Assembly (NCBI RefSeq): GCF_032854445.1
Contig: NC_088297.1
Location: forward strand, 13,625,039-13,689,038
DNA: 64,000 nt
Reading direction: 5' to 3'
DNA from: Liolophura sinensis
Lineage: Eukaryota; Mollusca; Polyplacophora; Chitonida; Chitonidae
A program made the translations under genes and the position numbers. Under the pieces are notes generated by a model. It had not been told where the DNA came from, searched no databases, and was given only the letters and a program-made list of their open reading frames with translations. Positions 61,890 through 64,000 of the stretch are shown here, in pieces; position 1 is the first letter of the stretch, and each line of letters begins with the position of its first letter.

Positions 61890-62130
61890 TATTATAGGTG
61901 GAATATTCCTCATAACGGATGTGGTGGCGGACGGGTTATCACGCCATCCCGGCCCAATGCTGGCATCCTCTCCTCCGGAACGTGGGAAGGTATGCCAGCA
62001 ACCTGCGGCCGGATGGTCGACTTCCCTCGGATTCCGGGTTTCCTCCCACCATAATGCTTACTGCCGTCGTATAAGTGAAACATTCATGAGTACCGTACAG
62101 TGTGAAACACCAATGAAATAAATCAATCAG
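61890..62130 (+). repeat. SINE-A, diverged with head deletion
   Basis: GGCATCCTCTCCTCCGGAAC body, ACCATAATGCTTACTGCCGT, and CACCAATGAAATAAATCAAT tail. Confidence 0.75.
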
Positions 62131-62316
62131 TCAATCAGCTATTTAGTCTCCTGTTTTGCTTCCCGGCATGTTCGACTTCAGCTCATGTACACTGGTTTGG
62201 CTGAATGACGAAAGGCGGTAGCTTCTCTTCCTGGACACTCGAGGTTTTTCGATCCATAAATCTGACCCCCGTTTTAGCAGTAAAAAATTCTTGCTTACAG
62301 TGTCAAATAACCAGAT

Positions 62317-62579
62317 CCTCGGTGGCTCAGTCGGTTAGCGCGCTAGCGCAGCGTAATGACCCAGGAGCCTCTCACCAATGCGGTCGCTGTGAGTTCAAGT
62401 CCAGCTCATGCTGGCTTCCTCTCCGGCCGTAAGTGGGAAGGTCTTGCAGCAACCTGCGGATGGTCGTGGGTTTCCCCCGGGCTCTGCCCGGTTTCCACCC
62501 ACCATAATGCTGGCCGCCGTCGTATAAGTGAAATATTCTTGAGTACGGGGTGAAACACCGAACAAATAGATAAATCAAA
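62317..62579 (+). repeat. SINE-A, full length, perfect 14-bp target duplication
   Basis: CCTCGGTGGCTCAGTCGGTT head to AAATAGATAAATCAAA tail. It is flanked by TCAAATAACCAGAT at 62303-62316 and 62580-62593. The best-preserved + strand copy, probably among the youngest here. Confidence 0.94.
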
Positions 62580-62758
62580 TCAAATAACCAGATAGGTAAA
62601 TCAACTCATCTGAACTCAAACTGTAGCTATTGACTTAAACAATCTTCGAAACAAATGATACAATAAAAAGCCAAAAATGACAAAAAGTTATTTACAAAAA
62701 GAGTTTATTCGGAGAAGAGAATTTCTTCAAAATAAAAGGTGTATAGTAAGCGTAGGAG

Positions 62759-63016
62759 ACACTAAGGAAATTTATCTGTTAAATTTAACGGAAAGTCCGT
62801 TGTTTGAGTGAGCTAGAATGTTTTCTTTTATTGCAGCAGATTATTCTGTTAAATAGAACACATTCATATTCTGTGTAAATTCAACATAAATATTCTATTA
62901 GACTGAGATGATATGTTCAATATGACACAAAATTGTGTTACAACAACAGAATACATCCAGGCATCCCTCAAGCAACAGGCTTTCTGTTAAATTTAACAGA
63001 TTAGTTTTTGGAGTGT
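62759..63016. mobile_element. 258-bp inverted-terminal-repeat (MITE-like) element
   Basis: The left end ACACTAAGGAAATTTATCTG, with TTAAATTTAACGGAAAGTCC, is matched by the reverse complement of the right end (ACACTCCAAAAACTAATCTG, TTAAATTTAACAGAAAGCCT) over about 50 bp. The core is AT-rich with no ORF. No clear target duplication, so the superfamily is unknown. Confidence 0.65.
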
Positions 63017-64000
63017 AGGAGTAGGGTTATATGCCAGTACCGGTACAAAAGGCTGGATCTGTAAAGGAATATTTTGTAAGATGGTGCTGGAGCAGGAAAG
63101 CGCTATCGGTTATTCTTAGCCGCTGTGTAGTAAAAAGGAATATGGGTTATTGAGTTAGATCATTAGTTAATATTTATCAGTGCCACCAGTAGGCCTTCAG
63201 CCAGTTCTTCAACCAAAATGGAATATCGATAAGAGACCTGGATAGGCGTGTAACGTTGTCTGTAGAGAGAGATAATAATACAAATGTAGGTGAATGGACA
63301 ACAAATGCAGGTGAGATCGTCCATATCAATAGCTCTGGCTGGTTCAGTGGTGTAAAACGTGGGTTCCGCGACAGATCAGATTATTCGTATTCAGGTATTA
63401 GATCAGCTTTACTCTAGGAAGCTATGTCCATTTTTCTCCATCCGTAAACTTGGTGGCCCTCGTATAAGGGAAATATTACCAGGAATCAAATATACTAATA
63501 AATGATTTCTATACCGACTAAGAATTTGTAACGCTTGTTCCAACTTGTTCATTATGTTTAAAGGTTGATAGATCACCTTGGTATTATTTAGTTGGCAATT
63601 CCAGTATTTCAGGATAGTAGAAAATGTCGTTCCTGGTAATTATGAATGATACACTTTCAAAGAAATGGTTGAAATTCACACTAACGGTACAAAGTTTGTT
63701 TGTGTTTATTTATTTCTTTTTGGACTGGTTGTTTAGCGTCATTTTCAATGCTATTTCATTGAAACAACAGGTTGTTACAATTTTATGGTTGCAAGAGGTT
63801 AAGTGTAAATGTAATGTAAAGGGAGATTAGTAAGTATGCCATCTGCAACAGACAGCCTAAGCGGCCATATCAACTGCGAGGAATGTCTGGGATTCCCCGT
63901 CCGGGGCTGGGCATGGGCCAATATCTCGTGTGTTCAAATGATTTGCAGACATATGCTACGAAGCGCAAGCGATCAGCTGTGGTGTAGTGCCTCTGACCTC
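63017..64000. other. non-coding, no recognised gene
   Basis: Only short ORFs such as 63624-63830 (+), a hydrophobic 68-codon frame of unknown status. Confidence 0.55.

Noticed and set aside
62372-62578. repeated short ORFs such as [19 protein letters not shown] and its opposite-strand partners, seen at many places
   Set aside because: These are translations of the SINE-A body on either strand and occur at every copy; they are not a protein family.

Overview
The window is metazoan nuclear DNA, most likely from a marine mollusc or another lophotrochozoan. It is AT-rich, intron-dominated and densely seeded with tRNA-derived SINEs, several non-LTR retrotransposon relics, DNA transposon relics and minisatellites. 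There is no sign of bacterial operons, rRNA genes or CRISPR arrays. The taxonomic guess rests on the style of the repeats and on the one clear gene, not on a database search.

The only host gene I can reconstruct is RNGTT, the bifunctional mRNA capping enzyme (RNA 5'-triphosphatase plus guanylyltransferase). It lies on the + strand from about 28264 to 57239 in 18 coding exons. All 17 introns have GT donors and AG acceptors, and the intron phases are compatible throughout. The phosphatase signature ([10 protein letters not shown]), the guanylyltransferase nucleophile motif (KADG), and motifs III, IIIa, IV and V are all intact. The sequence as given carries one surplus base in exon 17, inside motif VI. 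This gives an early stop at 56297-56299 and a 540-residue product in place of about 594 residues. Whether this is an assembly indel or a real allele is the main open question. RNGTT introns hold most of the unusual structure: a SINE-tail-derived 90-bp tandem array (intron 5), a minisatellite made of 3' splice-site-like units that runs into the real acceptor (intron 6), a 53-bp minisatellite of about 28 copies (intron 13), an 81-nt inverted repeat (intron 4) and a Tc1-like transposase relic (intron 12).

Left flank (1-28200), in order: SINE pieces; a decayed non-LTR endonuclease/linker fragment (about 4050-4770); a 20-bp minisatellite interrupted by a 5'-truncated RNase H-bearing LINE with a 13-bp target duplication (5197-6492); an L1-like reverse transcriptase relic (6600-8070) split by a 233-bp mariner-like element; a CpG-rich cluster of E2F, CCAAT and CRE-like sites (8870-9235); and a GC-rich, frameshifted Maverick/Polinton-like relic on the - strand (about 10750-13794). 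From 13800 to 28200 I see only microsatellites, SINEs and short unrecognised ORFs.

Right flank (57240-64000): a tandem-repeat-bearing putative 3' UTR of RNGTT, more SINEs, a G-rich tract and a 258-bp inverted-terminal-repeat element. No second host gene is recognisable.

The most abundant repeat (SINE-A here, more than 30 copies or fragments, many with 9-14 bp target duplications) and a second tRNA-derived family (SINE-B) share their 3' tail with the LINE at 5197-6492. This suggests that LINE family, or a close relative, mobilises them.
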